From AP-15 sp050729795 (GTDB taxonomy: Bacteria > Pseudomonadota > Alphaproteobacteria > ATCC43930 > CGMCC-115725), in assembly GCA_050729795.1 (NCBI GenBank), contig JBOHME010000138.1:1-7968 (forward strand): a DNA stretch of 7,968 nucleotides. Direction: 5' to 3'. Below, piece after piece: positions 6,301 to 7,968 of the stretch (the first letter of the stretch is position 1; each line of letters starts with the position of its first letter). The translations under genes were made by a program, and so were the position numbers. Under the pieces are notes generated by a model, which was not told the origin of the DNA, ran no database searches, and was given only the letters and a program-made list of their open reading frames with translations.

Positions 6301-7968
6301 TCAACCTGGCCGGTCCACACCGCAAAGAGCGCGTCCTCGAACCGCGCCTTGAATGCGCTCGTCACCGGGAGAGCCCCGGCGGCCCCGGCGATCTCCAGCT
6401 CGTGGACCCAAACGGCGGCGCCATCGGCGTCCTCGATGCGAAACGGCTCCTCGGCGACCACCCGCAGCCCGAGATTTTCGAGCACCGGCAGCACATCGGA
6501 GAGAACAACCGGCTCGCCAGCACGATAAAGCCGCAGCGACGGCCGAGCATCGGCGCCACCCGGATGGAGTGCTGCTTCGAGGGCCGAGCCGGAGAGCACC
6601 TTTTCGATCCGCAGCAGATCGGCGAGCGCCTGCGCCGGCTCGGTCAGCGCCTGGTAGGCGGGCGGAAATTGCTTCAGCCGGCGCAGCCGGGCCTGCGCCT
6701 CGGCCTCGCCGAATTCCTCTTCGACCGCCTGCTGGAACCGGTCCGACCAGCTGCGCCCAGCTTCGGCCAGCTGTGCTTCGAGTGCGGCCGGCTCGACCGC
6801 CGGCACCGCACCGCGGGTGGTGTGGATGACAAACTGGACTCGAGCCAGCATCGAATCGTCGAGATGGGTATAGAACGCCGAGAGCCGGCCGGCAAAAGCC
6901 TGTTCGAGGATCGCCGCAAAGCGCCGCCGCAAATCGCTGTCGTAGCGCTCGCGCGGGACATAGACGAGACAAGAGACAAAGCGTTCGAGCGGGTCGCGGC
7001 GCACAAACAGAGCGATGCGCTGCCGCTGCTGCAGGTTGAGGACGCCGATGACAGTGTCGAACAACTGGTCTTCGCTGCTCTGGAACAGCTCGTCCCGCGG
7101 CAGCGCGTCGAGGATGTGCTGCAGCGCCTTGCCGTCATGCCCGCTCGGTGACAGCCCGGAGCGCGTGACGATCTGGCGCACCTTGAGCCGCAACAGCGGG
7201 ATCGCGCGCGGAGAGCGGCTATAGGCGAGCGAAGTGTAGAGGCCGAGGAACAGGCAGACCCCGGCAACGGCACCCGAGGCGTCGAACCGGCGCAGGCCGA
7301 TCGCATCCATGTGCGCAGTGCGGTGCACCGTCGCACGCAGGTTCGATTTGGTGACAAAGATCAGCTCGCGGCGGCGGATGAAATCCTGCACGTCCCGAGG
7401 CAGTGACGACAGATCGCGCAACCCGCCAAAGATCGGGTAGTCGCGGTTGCGCAGGATGCCCAGCGCCGGCCGCGCCGTCGCGCCACCGGAAAAATCGTAT
7501 TGTCGATAACCGAGGAGGGTGAAATTGTCGTCGTCGAGCCAACGCAGAAAATCGCCGACTTCCGCAAGCTCGGTCGCGGGCACCGGGGGCGGCGGCGGAC
7601 CGGCGAGCGCGTCCAGCAAGGCGCGCAGAGTGCCGCGCATCGACTGCCAGTCTTCGACCGCAATCCGCACATCACCAAGGACAGCGGCGATCGCCTGGGT
7701 CAACCGGGCGAGATTTGCCGGGTCGGTCTCGCGGGTGATCTCGAGCTGCATCCACGATTCGCGCAATTCGACCGCGTCGTGCAGTCCGCCCGCCAACGAT
7801 GCGTCTGCGGGGAAGCCGCCCTGCCCCGCCGCAACCTGCCCCGCCGCAACCTGGCCCGGCGTGCCGGAGGCGGGCGAATGCCGGAGAGTGCGGTCCGCCG
7901 GGTCGACACCGCGGATCGCGCGCAACCGACCGGTCGGATCGCGCGCGATGGTCAGGACTGGGTGGATC
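3354..7968 (-). CDS. gdhB: NAD-specific glutamate dehydrogenase, 180-kDa class (N-terminus beyond the window)
   Basis: The enzyme oxidises L-glutamate with NAD+ to 2-oxoglutarate, ammonium and NADH, the catabolic direction, in the cytoplasm. The window holds 1537 residues (numbered from Ile at 7967-7965). Relatives such as Pseudomonas GdhB and Caulobacter GdhZ have about 1600-1620, so roughly 60-100 are missing. The frame is open to the right edge, and the first residues IHPVLTIARDPTGRLRAI match the N-terminal ACT-like region, so TTG 7925 is not the true start. The N-terminal half is the regulatory region. The catalytic core starts near GRVARGGIRWSDRKEDFR (about 718-736), then KNAVIVPVGSKGGF with substrate-site Lys758, and DDPYLVVAADKGTATFSD. 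The nucleotide-binding stretch VGVGDMSGDVFGNG is near 914-927, and VGEGANLG is near 1063-1070. The C-terminal helical domain ends at RQALG, stop TGA at 3354-3356. Two 15-bp repeat tracts interrupt the protein (residues 40-49 and 792-821). In Caulobacter, GdhZ also influences FtsZ; whether that applies here is unknown. Confidence 0.96.
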   Translation of the reverse strand, partial: IHPVLTIARDPTGRLRAIRGVDPADRTLRHSPASGTPGQVAAGQVAAGQGGFPADASLAGGLHDAVELRESWMQLEITRETDPANLARLTQAIAAVLGDVRIAVEDWQSMRGTLRALLDALAGPPPPPVPATELAEVGDFLRWLDDDNFTLLGYRQYDFSGGATARPALGILRNRDYPIFGGLRDLSSLPRDVQDFIRRRELIFVTKSNLRATVHRTAHMDAIGLRRFDASGAVAGVCLFLGLYTSLAYSRSPRAIPLLRLKVRQIVTRSGLSPSGHDGKALQHILDALPRDELFQSSEDQLFDTVIGVLNLQQRQRIALFVRRDPLERFVSCLVYVPRERYDSDLRRRFAAILEQAFAGRLSAFYTHLDDSMLARVQFVIHTTRGAVPAVEPAALEAQLAEAGRSWSDRFQQAVEEEFGEAEAQARLRRLKQFPPAYQALTEPAQALADLLRIEKVLSGSALEAALHPGGADARPSLRLYRAGEPVVLSDVLPVLENLGLRVVAEEPFRIEDADGAAVWVHELEIAGAAGALPVTSAFKARFEDALFAVWTGQVENDRFNRLILAAGLTIRQVIVLRLYAKFLRQAGIAFSQAYLEDTLAAHPEIAAALVQLFETRFDPAVTEGNRGPAATALIETIERGLDRVAGLDEDRILRSYLSLIRHSVRTNYFQKLPSGGAKPYLAVKLASRDIDLLPQPRPLFEIYIHSPRVEGVHMRAGRVARGGIRWSDRKEDFRTEILGLMKAQTVKNAVIVPVGSKGGFVVKQPPKARDQLGAEAVECYKILIRGLLDLTDNLAADGVAADNVAGGNNAGDSGAGDSGERRRIVPPANVVRHDGDDPYLVVAADKGTATFSDYANAIAEEYGYWLGDAFASGGSAGYDHKGIGITARGAWELVKRHFRELARNPETEEMSVVGVGDMSGDVFGNGMLMSRRLRLLAAFDHRHIFVDPDPDPERSFAERQRLFRLPRSSWADYDPGLITEGGGVFERAAKSIAISPPMKRLFGIDADHLTPAGLIRKLLVAPVDLLWFGGIGTFVKARQERHAEVGDRANDALRVDAEELRAKVVGEGANLGVTQRGRIAYALNGGQIDTDAIDNSAGVDTSDHEVNLKILIDHAIAAGALAAEERLPLLHRMTDDVAALVLRDNYLQGGALSVAETRGGATFDRQVRLIRDLERAGRLDRGLEFLPDDETLAARAAERRGLVRPELAVLLAYAKMALDEELLASDLPDAPELVGELRGYFPAALRDRLGALIPTHPLRREITATILTNDLVNRAGLSFVSDMRARTGRNAAEIARAYLIVRDIFELRLLWAEIAALDNQIAARLQSEMLLEVVAVVEHSAAWLLHRRRLDLASEPGRLAPGVRNLTAALSGLLPVRDKRLASERTERLAEAGVPAALAARIGAMIFLAPALDIAELAEAAAQPLDRAARIYYGCGERFAIDDMRAAAGRLPIETRWQKLAVEATVDDLAALQGDIARRILASAHAYEPDPLAAWAAQHADALSPAEAVALELRASAAPDLALLVVAARQLRQALG
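5505..5594 (-). repeat. Degenerate 15-bp in-frame repeat array inside the glutamate dehydrogenase gene
   Basis: On the coding strand this 90-bp stretch reads as six 15-bp units encoding TDNLA, ADGVA, ADNVA, GGNNA, GDSGA and GDSGE. The first unit belongs to the LTDN segment usual in the family. The tract at 5508-5537 is a perfect 15-bp tandem duplication. Units one and three differ at only two of 15 bases. The extra Gly/Ala/Asp/Asn-rich loop comes just before the IVPPANVVRHDGDDPYLVV segment of the catalytic core. Confidence 0.8.
7821..7850 (-). repeat. Perfect 15-bp tandem duplication in the N-terminal part of the dehydrogenase gene
   Basis: CTGCCCCGCCGCAAC on the plus strand occurs twice, at 7821-7835 and 7836-7850. 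On the coding strand it gives VAAGQ twice (residues 40-49), within an Ala/Gly/Gln/Pro-rich linker running from about residue 31 to 60. The frame is kept. A linker after the first ACT-like segment probably tolerates length change. Confidence 0.9.

Noticed and set aside
5274..7151. Long plus-strand ORF of 625 residues opposite the dehydrogenase gene
   Set aside because: It is a shadow of strong third-position G/C bias on the opposite strand. The antisense product is Arg/Asp/Gln-rich with no domain, while the minus strand has clear family motifs throughout.
7923..7925. TTG as the start of the dehydrogenase
   Set aside because: The frame remains open to the window edge and the upstream residues match the N-terminal region of the family, so the true start lies outside the window.

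Overview
This is a GC-rich window with strong G/C preference at third codon positions. It looks like an alphaproteobacterium, perhaps Rhodospirillales or Acetobacterales. That placement is an inference from codon use, from the 180-kDa class NAD-glutamate dehydrogenase and from the general look of the proteins; no marker gene is present to prove it.

Layout. The left edge may hold the first codon of a leftward gene, marked by an AGGAGGT ribosome-binding site. It is followed by about 460 bases without a convincing gene. This stretch contains a 7-bp tandem repeat, a hairpin next to an A-rich tract, a phased cluster of CGAG/CTCG half-sites, and a good sigma70-type promoter (TTTACA, 17 bp, TATATC) flanked by GTTACAC repeats. 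The promoter should drive a rightward gene (about 465-1238) for a LuxR/NarL-type regulator. Its receiver domain has lost the usual phosphoacceptor Asp and the conserved Lys. After a 79-base gap comes acs (1318-3258), AMP-forming acetyl-CoA synthetase, complete and with all expected motifs. The gap folds into a hairpin whose 3' arm covers the acs ribosome-binding site. The rest of the window (3354-7968, minus strand, convergent with acs) is one very large gene for NAD-specific glutamate dehydrogenase. Its N-terminus lies beyond the right edge. The gene carries two in-frame 15-bp repeat tracts, one inside the catalytic half of the protein.

How the genes may work together. Acs activates acetate to acetyl-CoA, and the dehydrogenase feeds glutamate carbon into the TCA cycle as 2-oxoglutarate, so both serve growth on non-sugar carbon. 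The regulator sits directly upstream of acs on the same strand. LuxR-type regulators control acs in other bacteria (CrbR in Vibrio, ErdR in Pseudomonas), so this one is a reasonable candidate regulator of acs; the sequence alone does not prove it.

I did not find a clearly new multi-gene system. The best leads are the hairpin over the acs ribosome-binding site, the degenerate receiver, the phased repeats upstream of the regulator, and the 15-bp repeat expansion in the dehydrogenase.
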